64,000 nucleotides of DNA from Cellulophaga sp. 20_2_10 (GCF_023476645.1 NZ_JAMCOJ010000001.1:62001-126000); one strand, 5' to 3'; counted from the first letter of the stretch, positions 26,254-35,200 are shown. The notes: a model not told the origin generated them from the sequence alone. Translations and numbers: made by a program.

Positions 26254-26287
26254 CCCCGATAGCGCAAGCATCTTGCTTGTGCCGTTA
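26254..26287 (-). repeat. REP-like palindrome R4 (reverse)
   Basis: CCCCGATAGCG, hairpin CAAGCA TCT TGCTTG, TGCCGTTA. It differs from R2 in one core base (GATAGCG for GCTAGCG). It marks the truncated 5' end of the EndoU fragment and the 3' side of the RAYT remnant. Confidence 0.85.
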
Positions 26288-26312
26288 GACAAACTAAAAG
26301 TTTTACTAATAA

Positions 26313-26473
26313 TCATATATCAATATTTAAAATGGTTTGGTCATCTTGGTAATTTCTAGCGCTACTATATTTCCAGTCTACGGGACTAGTTACAAAACCT
26401 GACTCCACAGGGTTGTTGTGGATATACTCTATTTTTTGTTGAATAACTTTTGTACTCTATAATTCTATTGGTT
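26313..26473 (-). pseudogene. RAYT remnant with internal deletion
   Basis: The stretch is nearly identical to the last 55 or so codons of the intact RAYT gene (24870-25412), including the same stop codon and 3' flank. Upstream it jumps at about 26473 directly to the sequence just before the RAYT start, so roughly 375 bp are missing. The codon for W133 in the intact gene is TAG here. With R4 and R5 on either side it is a non-autonomous, MITE-like derivative of the REP-RAYT unit. Confidence 0.88.
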
Positions 26474-26508
26474 ATTACTTTTATATTTTTTATTGCTCTG
26501 CTTGCTGG

Positions 26509-26539
26509 TTACAGCACGAGCGTGACGCTTAAGGTAGCG
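26509..26539 (+). repeat. REP-like palindrome R5 (forward, degenerate)
   Basis: TTACAGCACGAGCGTGACGC followed by TTAAGGTAGCG; the hairpin GAGCG-TGA-CGCTT is kept, while the CGCTAGCG core has decayed. It lies 2 bp past the stop of the gene at 26542. Confidence 0.75.
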
Positions 26540-26541
26540 TT

Positions 26542-27537
26542 TTAACTTTTTTTTAATTCTTCAGTAAAAATATAAAGAGTATTCTTGTGTAAACCTCTCA
26601 AGTATAATTTTTCATTATGATATACAGGCACATCAAATTGTTCGTCGTTTTCTAAAGGAAAATCTTGAATAAAAATTAATTCAGAAGTATGTATGTCAAT
26701 TGCTCCAAATTTTAAATTCTCCCCTTTGCCTCCCACAAACCAAAGTTTATTATCATAAATAGAATTTTTACTTGGATTAAAGTTACTGTCATCAGATATT
26801 ACTATATCTTTTTGGAGTACTATTTCCCCTGTTAGAGGATTAAATTTTTGGTATTGATTACCATAATAACCGTAGCAAAGTTCATCTAGAGGATTAATTA
26901 ATGTTGCTATTATATTTTTATGATATGGTAGCTCAAAATTATGTTCCCAAATAACATTACCTGTTTCTAAATCTAAACCTGTAACTTTTTTAAATTTATT
27001 GGTTTGTTTGTACGCTATTATAAGAAGCGTTTTTCTGATTTTTTGAATTTTACTTGTGATATTATACTCTTCATTTAAACAATGTTCCCAAAGGAAGTTT
27101 TCATTTAGCATATTATATGCTTTAATTGTTGTTGGTTTATATGAATTATATTCCAATCTGTAATTTTGGTCGAGTATAGTCCCTCTAAACATAGGAATAG
27201 TTATGAGTTCTGTGTTTTTAGAGTAAAGCGTATAATACTCATTTTCTTTCTCATCTTCCCATCTAATTAAAATTGATTCTAGGTTGTCAATTATACCGAC
27301 AGAAATTACACCTCTCTTTTCTATGCTAATTACTTTTTTAAAATTTAAATCATATATATTGACCAGACATTTTTTTATATCAAAAAAATATCCTTTTTCT
27401 AATTGATCATATAGTTTCCCTTCAGCCTTAAATGAGGTATTTCCTTTTTTAATAGTTTTATCTATAAACTTTATAACTAAAGAATTATCAGTAAATCCAA
27501 AATTTAAGACCTCATTAATTGAATTTATCAGTTTCAT
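26542..27537 (-). CDS. Cytoplasmic PQQ-like beta-propeller protein, second candidate immunity protein
   Basis: 331 residues, no signal peptide. Propeller-like blades include VTGLDLETGNVIWEHNFEL, QKFNPLTGEIVLQKDI and FGAIDIHTSELIFIQDF. Its last 40 residues (KLYLRGLHKNTLYIF) match those of the protein at 23619-24695, so the two are distant paralogues. It is alone in a cassette between R5 and the reverse half of R6. Its position beside an Imm11-like gene and a toxin/immunity pair suggests a large beta-propeller immunity protein. No toxin remnant is visible upstream of it. Confidence 0.65.
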   Translation of the reverse strand: MKLINSINEVLNFGFTDNSLVIKFIDKTIKKGNTSFKAEGKLYDQLEKGYFFDIKKCLVNIYDLNFKKVISIEKRGVISVGIIDNLESILIRWEDEKENEYYTLYSKNTELITIPMFRGTILDQNYRLEYNSYKPTTIKAYNMLNENFLWEHCLNEEYNITSKIQKIRKTLLIIAYKQTNKFKKVTGLDLETGNVIWEHNFELPYHKNIIATLINPLDELCYGYYGNQYQKFNPLTGEIVLQKDIVISDDSNFNPSKNSIYDNKLWFVGGKGENLKFGAIDIHTSELIFIQDFPLENDEQFDVPVYHNEKLYLRGLHKNTLYIFTEELKKS

Positions 27538-27577
27538 TGTTTATTAATATATTATCTAATTTTTATAAAATTAACCA

Positions 27578-27636
27578 CCGCTAGCGCAAGCACTTTGCTT
27601 ACTCGTTACGGCACGAGCGTGACGCTCTCGCTAGGT
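27578..27636. repeat. Fused inverted pair of REP-like palindromes R6
   Basis: A reverse unit (CCGCTAGCGCAAGCACTTTG) is joined by a few bases to a forward unit (GTTACGGCACGAGCGTGACG, then CTCTCGCTAGG). Elsewhere a RAYT gene or remnant separates such a pair; here it is completely lost. The forward half runs into the coding end of the Imm11-like gene and supplies its stop codon. Confidence 0.85.
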
Positions 27637-28248
27637 GAGAGTTTCTATTTCTTCAAATGCACATCCTTTAATATTATTTAATTCTAAAGCTTGTTTTGCT
27701 TTTTCACTTACAAAAGCATACTCCATTGCTTCCTTTATTTTAAATACAGGCTTGAAGCCATCTTTAGGAACTTTCAAAACTAATCTTTTAATCGTACCTA
27801 CTTTTTCTGGAAAAATTAAACTTTTTGTAAAATCAGAATTTGAGTAATCAAAAACATCTTCACAACTCTTAAACTGTAAGGCTAAATAATTATAGTTACT
27901 AGGCACTTCTTCATTTAACTTATCTTTTCTATCAAATTGATTACCTATGAAGGAGTCATCAAGCATACAAACTGGAATGATATCAAAATCAAATTGTTTT
28001 ACATTTTTTAAAATACTAAACATTCGATTACTAATAATTGGAAATGATACGTCTGTAAATGGAAAGTCTGAATCAGGAATTGATAAAAAATCAGCTGTAA
28101 AATATAACATTTTAGGCTTATCAAAATCACGAATTCCCATCATATTAGCCCCAATTACTTCTCTACCATCAAATTCATTGCAATAAGCATCGTGATCAGC
28201 ATCTACCTTAGGGTTTTTAACTGAACTAATTTTATAAACTTTCTCCAT
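27631..28248 (-). CDS. Imm11-like immunity protein
   Basis: 205 residues, acidic, cytoplasmic. The C-terminal third (SEKAKQALELNNIKGCAFEEIETLT) and the general layout fit the Imm11/DUF1629 immunity family of polymorphic toxin systems, which protect against C-terminal toxin tips. No toxin fragment is left beside it, so it is an orphan immunity gene in a cassette bounded by R6 and R7. The last codons and the TAG stop (27631-27633) come from the palindrome core CGCTAG. Confidence in the family is moderate, because the similarity was judged by eye. Confidence 0.7.
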   Translation of the reverse strand: MEKVYKISSVKNPKVDADHDAYCNEFDGREVIGANMMGIRDFDKPKMLYFTADFLSIPDSDFPFTDVSFPIISNRMFSILKNVKQFDFDIIPVCMLDDSFIGNQFDRKDKLNEEVPSNYNYLALQFKSCEDVFDYSNSDFTKSLIFPEKVGTIKRLVLKVPKDGFKPVFKIKEAMEYAFVSEKAKQALELNNIKGCAFEEIETLT

Positions 28249-28270
28249 ACAATTAATTTATTGAACTTCC

Positions 28271-28304
28271 CCCCGCTAGCGCAAGCATCTTGCTTGTGCC
28301 GTTA
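28271..28304 (-). repeat. REP-like palindrome R7 (reverse)
   Basis: CCCCGCTAGCG, hairpin CAAGCA TCT TGCTTG, TGCCGTTA; identical to R2. The following AAACAAACTAAAAGTTTTA is also shared with the flanks of R2 and R4, so the 3' flank of a lost RAYT unit is still visible up to about 28321. Confidence 0.87.
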
Positions 28305-28319
28305 AACAAACTAAAAGTT

Positions 28320-28577
28320 TTATTTTTTTTTACTAAAATCCCTTATTATTTTATAAATATAGTAGGTGCTTAAAACAACTAAAGTTCCTTTACCTAAAAA
28401 CTCACCAAATTTGTTGTTGTGTAGGTAAGCTAATATAGCTTCAAATAATATAGGTCGCCAACCCGTAGGTTGAGTTTCTCTAGGAGTCCAAGAGTCATAA
28501 ATATAGTAGAGAAACGCTAAACAGAGTACCACAAATAAGTTATGTAACAGCTCTTGTGTTTTATCTGAGATTTTCAT
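28320..28577 (-). CDS. Small membrane protein of unknown function
   Basis: 85 residues with two hydrophobic segments (about 10-27, LHNLFVVLCLAFLYYIYD, and about 63-78, LVVLSTYYIYKII). It starts 6 bp after the stop of the outer-membrane protein gene at 28584 and ends against the R7 flank. It is probably the last gene of the toxin operon. No family recognised. It may sit in the inner membrane and assist the barrel protein upstream. Confidence 0.6.
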   Translation of the reverse strand: MKISDKTQELLHNLFVVLCLAFLYYIYDSWTPRETQPTGWRPILFEAILAYLHNNKFGEFLGKGTLVVLSTYYIYKIIRDFSKKK

Positions 28578-28583
28578 GGTAAC

Positions 28584-30956
28584 CTATTTCTTAATCTGCT
28601 TATGGTATAAATCAGCTAAATAATACTCTAAAAAGTTTACAATGTCTACTTCGGTTTTACCATTGGTATACATTAGATATACTTTGTTTATGTGCTTGTC
28701 TTTAAAAGCTGTTAAACGTGTACTATTAATCTCTTCCATAATGTCCCAAGTACGCATACCCTCTAACATATCTCTATGGTTGTCAAAACGCTCATTAACA
28801 ACCTTTAGTTTTTCTTTAGATGCTTTTGTTTTTTTAACTTTAGGATCATTATTCTCTGCATTTAAACGTATAAACTCTTTCTCTAATTTATAATCTATAT
28901 CTTCTGCATCTTTAACAAGCTTGTTATAAGCACGTAGTACAAAATCGTTGTACTTTTCCTGAAAACCTTTAAAATCTTCTATGGACTTTAAATAGATAAT
29001 CGCCTGCTCCTTATAAACGGCATCTTTTTTACCAATAGCTTTTATCATATTATCTGCCAAGCCTCTTAACTCAAGGTTTTTATCATCTGGTATTTTTCCA
29101 AAATCAGGATCTTTTGTAATTCGTAAAATGGTGTCTGTAATATTATTTGCATAATCTACATACTTGTATTTTTTATAATTAATAGTAATAATACTGTCTC
29201 TTGTTTTACGTTTCCTATCTTTTTTCTCCCATTTAATTTTAGGTTTTTTAACATCAAAAGAATAGTTGTAAGATACTGTTGCTGTAAACTCTTTTAAACC
29301 AGAAACCGTTGGTGTGGTTCTAAAAAGCTGAATTGCATTTAAACTAAGATTGTGTTTCTCTAGCAACACGTAAGACACACCACCTCTAAGATTGGTAATA
29401 TTTGTTGTACCACCAGTGTTTTCAGTTTTGTTATAAGATGATGCTAAAACTGACTTTAATTTGTTGTCAAAAAAACCTTTTTTAACGCTTAGGGTAGGTC
29501 CCCAAGTTGTAGCATCTTCCCGCCCAATAGTATTGTATGTTCCGTTTAATGACGGTGTAATATTTAGGTTTAATTCTGTAAAGCCAATAGTGTAGGAGGT
29601 TGCAATGTTATGAAAAGTAGACGCATCACCAATTCTAACAATTCCGCCTTGCTCATTTGCAATATCACTAACGTTGTAGTTTAAATTTACATTCTCTTTT
29701 TTAGTTTTTGAGCTCGATAAAATATAGTTGATATTCAAATTTGCGTTTTGCGATATCTGCTTGTAGTTTAAAGAATCTGTAGCATTGTTTAAAAGATTAT
29801 CATCGTTAATATCATCAAACTGATTGGTTCTAACGTTTGTATAGGTACTAAAGTTAGAGTAGGAGCCAGTAAATGTTAAACGCTCTGATGCCGTGTACGT
29901 TGCATTTGCAGCACCAACAAATCTGCTTGTAGGGTTTGCTTTTTGGTCGTCTAAATCATCTCTCTGAAAACCAACATTAAAGCTTAAATTCACTTTATTG
30001 TTAAACAACGGCCTAGATAGGTTTAGTGTGATGTTCTCAAAGTCGTTGTTAAAAAAATAAGCACCTAAAGTCTCATAACCAGGATCTACACGCTCATAAT
30101 TAACACCAAGATTAGCTTGGTAAAATGAGTAGTTTACACCTAATTTATAAGCACTATAATACTCCGTAGAAGCTCGGTTTTTAAAAAAGCTACCCAACAA
30201 TCCTTTTTTACCGCTAGAGGTTTCTTGCGCTCTAGTGTCTTGTGTAATTGCTGTTGTGGCATATTCTGCACGCACTTCTAAATTTTTAGACAATTTTACG
30301 CTACCCTCAAAGCCTAGAACAAGATTTTCTTTAGGCAACACCCCTTCTTCATCTGGGTTAATGTCAATGGAGTTTTCACGGTCCGATGCATAAAAAGTAG
30401 ACACGCCTACACTGTATTTATCTTGCTCAAACACCGTTTTAAAACCATAACCCATTCTTTGGTAGGCAACAATAGCACGCTCATCTTCTACAGGCTCTGT
30501 AGCCTTTAAAAGTCTGCCATACATAGCACTAAACGTAAAACCTTTGCTAGGTGTTAGTTCTACACCACCACCAGTAAATTGGTGTCCGCTTAACGTATAA
30601 GGAGAAAATGTCATATTTACATCTCCAATATGCGCAGTAATCCACTTGTATTTTGGGTGTAAGCTTAGTCTGTTAAAATTAAAAGGCAATTGGTAACCTA
30701 ACTGTTCCCCTTGGTTAGAGTAGTTGTAGCTAACAGGAATAGAAAAATTATAATAACTAAAATTTAAATTACCTTGTGCGTAATATGTAAAAGGTTCTCT
30801 GTTATTTCTTTGGTTGCTGCTGTAAAATACAGAACTAGCAGAAATACCTCCGCCTACTTTAAAAGGCGAAGATTTTCCAAAAGTTTCTAAATCTACACTT
30901 TGCGATAAGGCAAGTATAGGTAGTAGTATAAAAAGTGTATGTAATATATTTTTCAA
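28584..30956 (-). CDS. Large outer-membrane beta-barrel protein with helical C-terminal domain
   Basis: 790 residues. Signal peptide to about ILALSQ (19). Residues 20-600 show the alternating pattern and aromatic strand ends of a big beta-barrel (about 25 or more strands; for example YYAQGNLNFSYYNFSIPVSYNY, NITLNLSRPLFNNKVNLSFNVGF, AATATYT-like repeats). Residues about 600-790 are charged and mainly helical (KIKWEKKDRKRKTRD, DAEDIDYKLEKEFIRL), probably periplasmic. It is not TonB-dependent (no plug). It follows the toxin and immunity genes on the same strand, separated only by one small gene and palindrome R8, so it may be the exporter or surface anchor of the system. The family is not known to me. 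Confidence 0.72.
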   Translation of the reverse strand: MKNILHTLFILLPILALSQSVDLETFGKSSPFKVGGGISASSVFYSSNQRNNREPFTYYAQGNLNFSYYNFSIPVSYNYSNQGEQLGYQLPFNFNRLSLHPKYKWITAHIGDVNMTFSPYTLSGHQFTGGGVELTPSKGFTFSAMYGRLLKATEPVEDERAIVAYQRMGYGFKTVFEQDKYSVGVSTFYASDRENSIDINPDEEGVLPKENLVLGFEGSVKLSKNLEVRAEYATTAITQDTRAQETSSGKKGLLGSFFKNRASTEYYSAYKLGVNYSFYQANLGVNYERVDPGYETLGAYFFNNDFENITLNLSRPLFNNKVNLSFNVGFQRDDLDDQKANPTSRFVGAANATYTASERLTFTGSYSNFSTYTNVRTNQFDDINDDNLLNNATDSLNYKQISQNANLNINYILSSSKTKKENVNLNYNVSDIANEQGGIVRIGDASTFHNIATSYTIGFTELNLNITPSLNGTYNTIGREDATTWGPTLSVKKGFFDNKLKSVLASSYNKTENTGGTTNITNLRGGVSYVLLEKHNLSLNAIQLFRTTPTVSGLKEFTATVSYNYSFDVKKPKIKWEKKDRKRKTRDSIITINYKKYKYVDYANNITDTILRITKDPDFGKIPDDKNLELRGLADNMIKAIGKKDAVYKEQAIIYLKSIEDFKGFQEKYNDFVLRAYNKLVKDAEDIDYKLEKEFIRLNAENNDPKVKKTKASKEKLKVVNERFDNHRDMLEGMRTWDIMEEINSTRLTAFKDKHINKVYLMYTNGKTEVDIVNFLEYYLADLYHKQIKK

Positions 30957-30995
30957 GAAAAAAGTTGGTTGGTGTTTATAATAGTAAAATAAGAA

Positions 30996-31853
30996 TTATA
31001 GTTTTTCTCTTAAAATATGGTTTATAGCCATAGCTTTTAAAACCTCTTCTTTTGTTTTTAACTTGTCTAATTTGTCGCTTTCTTCCTTTCTAAAAGGAAC
31101 GTATGTTTTGTAATTATAGGTTACGTATGACGCCAAAGGCACTCTTTTAGCATTTAATAAGTACGTTTTTTTATACGTAGTATTATTTGCAAATGTTTTA
31201 AACTCATACACACCGTAACCAATTAATAATGGCTCACTATCTGGGTTTTCTTCCGTAGCAGTATTTTGGTAAATTTCTAACTCAGTAGCAGTAACCACCA
31301 TAGTGCTTTTAATACTAGTTGTTTGCTTAGGAGCATAGCTTTTTATAAAAATATCACGATTTTCAAAGTCTCTTTCTACTTTGTAGCCAATGTGTTTTTT
31401 AAGCTCTTTTTCGTTGTTTTGTAGTTCTACCAATTTTGTTGGAATTTTGATAGACTTAGCAATTAAATTAGGAATATTAGCTTCATTATAGCCGTTATTA
31501 TTTAAAAATCCAGCTTCTACCAAGTACTTTACAATTCTTTTTTGCGTAATGTAAAAGCCTTTTTCTACTATAGCAAGTGTGTCTTGTATTTTGTCTCCTG
31601 TAACCACGTGGTAGTCTGTAGTTTCATCATCATGAAATAAGATAGACTCGTACGTAATTGTTTTTACTTTAAAAAGCGGATTACCATCTACATCTGATAT
31701 TTGGTAGTATTTAGGTGTCTCCGTTTTTATCTTTTCTATATTGGCAACTTTTACTTTATCTAAAAATATCTCTCCTTTTTTTTCTTTTATTTTTTGCGCC
31801 GTGGCACCAAGAGATACTAGAAATAAAGAGGCAATAAGCAATTGTTTTTTCAT
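30996..31853 (-). CDS. Secreted protein of unknown function
   Basis: 285 residues with a signal peptide (MKKQLLIASLFLVSLGATAQ). The mature part is mixed alpha/beta and lysine-rich (GEIFLDKVKVANIEK, YKVERDFENRDIFIKSY). It has no sorting domain, so it is probably periplasmic. It is followed after 39 bp by the barrel gene at 28584 and probably works with it. No domain family recognised. Confidence 0.65.
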   Translation of the reverse strand: MKKQLLIASLFLVSLGATAQKIKEKKGEIFLDKVKVANIEKIKTETPKYYQISDVDGNPLFKVKTITYESILFHDDETTDYHVVTGDKIQDTLAIVEKGFYITQKRIVKYLVEAGFLNNNGYNEANIPNLIAKSIKIPTKLVELQNNEKELKKHIGYKVERDFENRDIFIKSYAPKQTTSIKSTMVVTATELEIYQNTATEENPDSEPLLIGYGVYEFKTFANNTTYKKTYLLNAKRVPLASYVTYNYKTYVPFRKEESDKLDKLKTKEEVLKAMAINHILREKL

Positions 31854-31883
31854 AATAGAGTTTACTTTATTTGGGTGTTTTTT

Positions 31884-31950
31884 TGTTTTTATATTGTTTT
31901 TGCTCTGCTTACTTGTTACGGCACTAGCTGGATGATTGTGCTAGCTGGGG
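31884..31950 (+). repeat. REP-like palindrome R8 (forward, diverged) with conserved left flank
   Basis: The flank TTTTTGCTCTGCTTACT and GTTACGGCAC match R3. The hairpin part is altered to CTAGC ... GCTAG (GCACTAGCTGGATGATTGTG, then CTAGCTGGGG). It ends inside the immunity gene at 31941 and supplies its TAG stop codon. Confidence 0.7.
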
Positions 31951-32231
31951 GATTTTTCTTCTAATACAGATTCTGCATATTCATAAGCCATAAAGAAACA
32001 AGTAAACAATAAATATTCATCAGTAGATTTTTGAACTTCATTTTCATCAGAAAGCCATTCATTAAACTCCACTATTATTTCTTCAGTAAAAATATTTACT
32101 AAAGATTTTAATTCTTCAATACTTGAATTCTCAATTTGCTCATCTCTATATCCGTCATCTCCAAGCCCCCATTTCTTGGCCTTAGAGATTAAAGCTCTTA
32201 ATTTTTTCGGAATGTTTTCTTCGTTATACAT
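31941..32231 (-). CDS. Small acidic protein, probable immunity protein of the Tox-SHH toxin
   Basis: 96 residues, strongly acidic (GDDGYRDEQIENSSIEELKS, VEFNEWLSDENEVQ), helical, no signal peptide. It begins 6 bp after the stop of the 2092-residue toxin gene, the standard position and size for a cognate immunity protein. Its TAG stop at 31941-31943 and last residue codons lie in palindrome R8. Family not recognised; the function follows from context. Confidence 0.78.
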   Translation of the reverse strand: MYNEENIPKKLRALISKAKKWGLGDDGYRDEQIENSSIEELKSLVNIFTEEIIVEFNEWLSDENEVQKSTDEYLLFTCFFMAYEYAESVLEEKSPS

Positions 32232-32237
32232 ATTTAT

Positions 32238-35200
32238 TTAATTAGAGGTTAAAGTTTTTAAATAATCATCCCATAATTTATAATACTCATCTCTAACTAA
32301 TTGAGGGGTGTCAGCTGCGTCAAACTGTTTTTTTGCTAAATCTAAAATATCATCTTTAGTTACCTTTGAGTAATCAACTTTGGTTACACCTTGTTTTATT
32401 CTCATTTCTTTTGCCCAAGTATTGAAAACACCTCTTGTAGCATTATGATTAGGATTATTTAGCATATAAACAGAAGGGGCTTTATTGGCGGAATAATTTG
32501 AATACTTAGCTTTCATCCAAACAGAATTAACTCCGTGATGAGATTGAACACCTGTAGGTCTTGGTGTTATATCTGTATGTTTACCGACATAAAATACATT
32601 ATCTCCTTTAGCAATAGCTGCTTTAAACTCATCAATATTCTTAAATAATCTATTCCCCACCGCATCAACAGCCTCACCAGCCCTTCTAAACTGTATAGTT
32701 ACGTTCTTCTCTGTGTTTAATATTATTTCAGGTTCCGCATCAAAATTATTTCTTTTAATAGTTTTTCCAGAAGGAGTTAAGAAAGCAGCTTCTTTTGGAG
32801 GAACAGGAGGAATTTCGTCTGTTCCTTTTATAAGTTTTTTAAACTCAGTAAGGTTGGCAGGCTCACCACCAATGTAACGTTGAGATGCTATGTACTCTTC
32901 TTTTATAATTTTTGTTTCTGGATAACGCGCTAATCCTTGAGCATAAATTTCTGAAGCTATTCCTTGTTTTTGTAAATATGGAGGAACGTTTATATTAAAA
33001 TCAATAGTTTTTGTTGCTTGCGTATAGGTAATTTCTGCAACACCTATTTCTACGTCATCTAAAAATTTCACTTTACAATATTTACTTGTAATGTCAATAT
33101 TTGTCCATAACCTATTATTAATACCTGCAGAACTAGTTTTCCAAGTTTTATAACTGCTCCCAATTAAATCAGAAACCTCATCTAAATGACCTAGGTTCAT
33201 TTTAAGAGCATCATCAACACCCATATCATCCAAAACAAACCAAGCTTCTGCTGATTTTGGTTTATTATTTAGAGCAACGAGTGATTCCGATAATTCTGAA
33301 AATTCGTCCGCAAATCTTGCTAATTTATCCTGATCGTTTATATCTAATAATGTTTGCTTTAACTTAGAAAGTCCTTTTTCATCTATCACTTTAAATAGAT
33401 TTGTGATTTCATTTGTCGCCGCTATTGTTCTAAGTTTTATAATACCAGTGGCAGACTCAAAGACTTCAACAAAATCATCTACATATTTACCATTTAGTTC
33501 TTTTAATAGTTTAAGTTCTCCTATTTTAGCATAATCCGATGGTATTGCATCCGAAAAAGATAACATTTTGGAATCTGATATGTTAGTAACCATTGTGTTA
33601 AAACCTTCATCTACATATTCAACAGTGCCAACAGGTTTGTTATTTATGTGTAATGAATTATAGTTTTTAACCGTTATAGTTTTATTATCAAATCCTTTAA
33701 TTATTGAGTTTTGGATTTCTGTTGCTTTAAAACCTTGTTTTAATTGATTATTTAACAACTGTACTTGACCATCTGTAGCTACTTTTTTAAGATTTAAAAT
33801 AAAATTTGAAAAATCTGATTTAGTTTTATTAATTACTGATAATGATTTGTCTTTTAAATACCCTCGAAGATTATCAATTTCTAAAACTTTTTTACCAGCT
33901 TTTACAACTACTATTCCTATAATAGCCGCACCGTATGTTAATGATAATGTATCCCATGCTTTAATGAATTCTTCACCTCCGTCTAGACCTCTTAATTCAT
34001 CATCTGTTAATACGATAAGTATTTCGCCTGTTCCTAAAGTCACTTCTATGCCAAGGGCCAAAGTACTTGACGCTGATATTGGTGCAGTAATTATAGTTAA
34101 AGTTGCCAGAGCAAACTTTAATTCAAGTGCCTCAACTCTTTCTGTGTGTCTGTGAGCAAAATGATGAGCCCAAAGAATTGGCGCAACAATAGAGGTGTTC
34201 GCTTTAATTTCTTTCTGGCCTTTTATATAATTAAAATCTTCTAAGAAATTAAATTTAACATAAGATGTTAGAGGATCTCCTTCATAATAATAATGAAAAT
34301 TAGGCTGAAATTTATTGCCTTGAAAATCATGCACAAAACGTTTTAGAACATATGTAAATCTAACTTTTTGATCATTAGTAGTAACTCCTGGATAATCATA
34401 TTTTTTTGTTGTGAAGTGTTGACAAGGAGCTAGACCGTCTAATATTCCTCCACAATCAGTAAAAAGACCTGAATTTCTAACTTGAAAATGATTAACGTTT
34501 ATTGGTATTATTCCATTTACTTCTTTATTCACCAAATTATCTACTGGTTCTGCAGGAAAAATAGGTGGTGTTCCATATTCTTTGGTTAATTCTACAATGA
34601 AGTGAATAAACATTTCACGTTCCGTATTATCTAAATCAGTATAAATATCAATTATAGATTTGTTGTTTTTCTCTAGGGTGAATAAATCAAACCATTTTTT
34701 TAACTCTGTTGTAGGTGTATTATATAATAAACTTATAAAAGTGCTACCATAATCATCTAATCCAGATTTTATAAGGGTATTAAAAATTTCTATCCTTCTT
34801 TCAAAAGGAATTAATTTTAAAGAGCATTGACACTCTTCTAAATTTTCAATAATTGCTTCAATACTTTCAGAGTCTAGATACGTTTCCGTAGTTAATTTTT
34901 TAATTAACTTTGGTGCTTTTAAATAAATTTCAAAGTATTTTTTATAATAACCTTCTTGTTTACTTAATTGACTAAATGTGTATTTCATACTACTTTCACT
35001 TGAAAAAGTAGTTATGTCATCTAAACTAGCAACAACTGGAAACTTAGTTTTAAATTCTTCAAAAGATGCATCGTTACATACCTGGTGGAGTTCAGGGTTC
35101 TCATGAATTAAAGAAGAAAGACCAAATATAAAAGAAACATATTCTGAATCTGATTTAGCGTTTTCTTTATTCGAAAAGATATAACTCTCTACAAAAGAAT

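Noticed and set aside
23571-28304. CRISPR array
   Set aside because: The palindromes are few, irregularly spaced over kilobases and in both orientations, with genes rather than spacers between them.
28584-30956. SusC/TonB-receptor identity of the large barrel protein
   Set aside because: No TonB box, plug domain or carboxypeptidase-like N-terminal domain; the extra domain is C-terminal and helical.
23571-31950. Integron-like gene-cassette array (palindromes as attC sites)
   Set aside because: The cassettes are bounded by hairpins as in integrons, but there is no tyrosine integrase or attI, the units alternate in orientation, and RAYT genes or remnants sit between them. REP-RAYT explains the pattern better.
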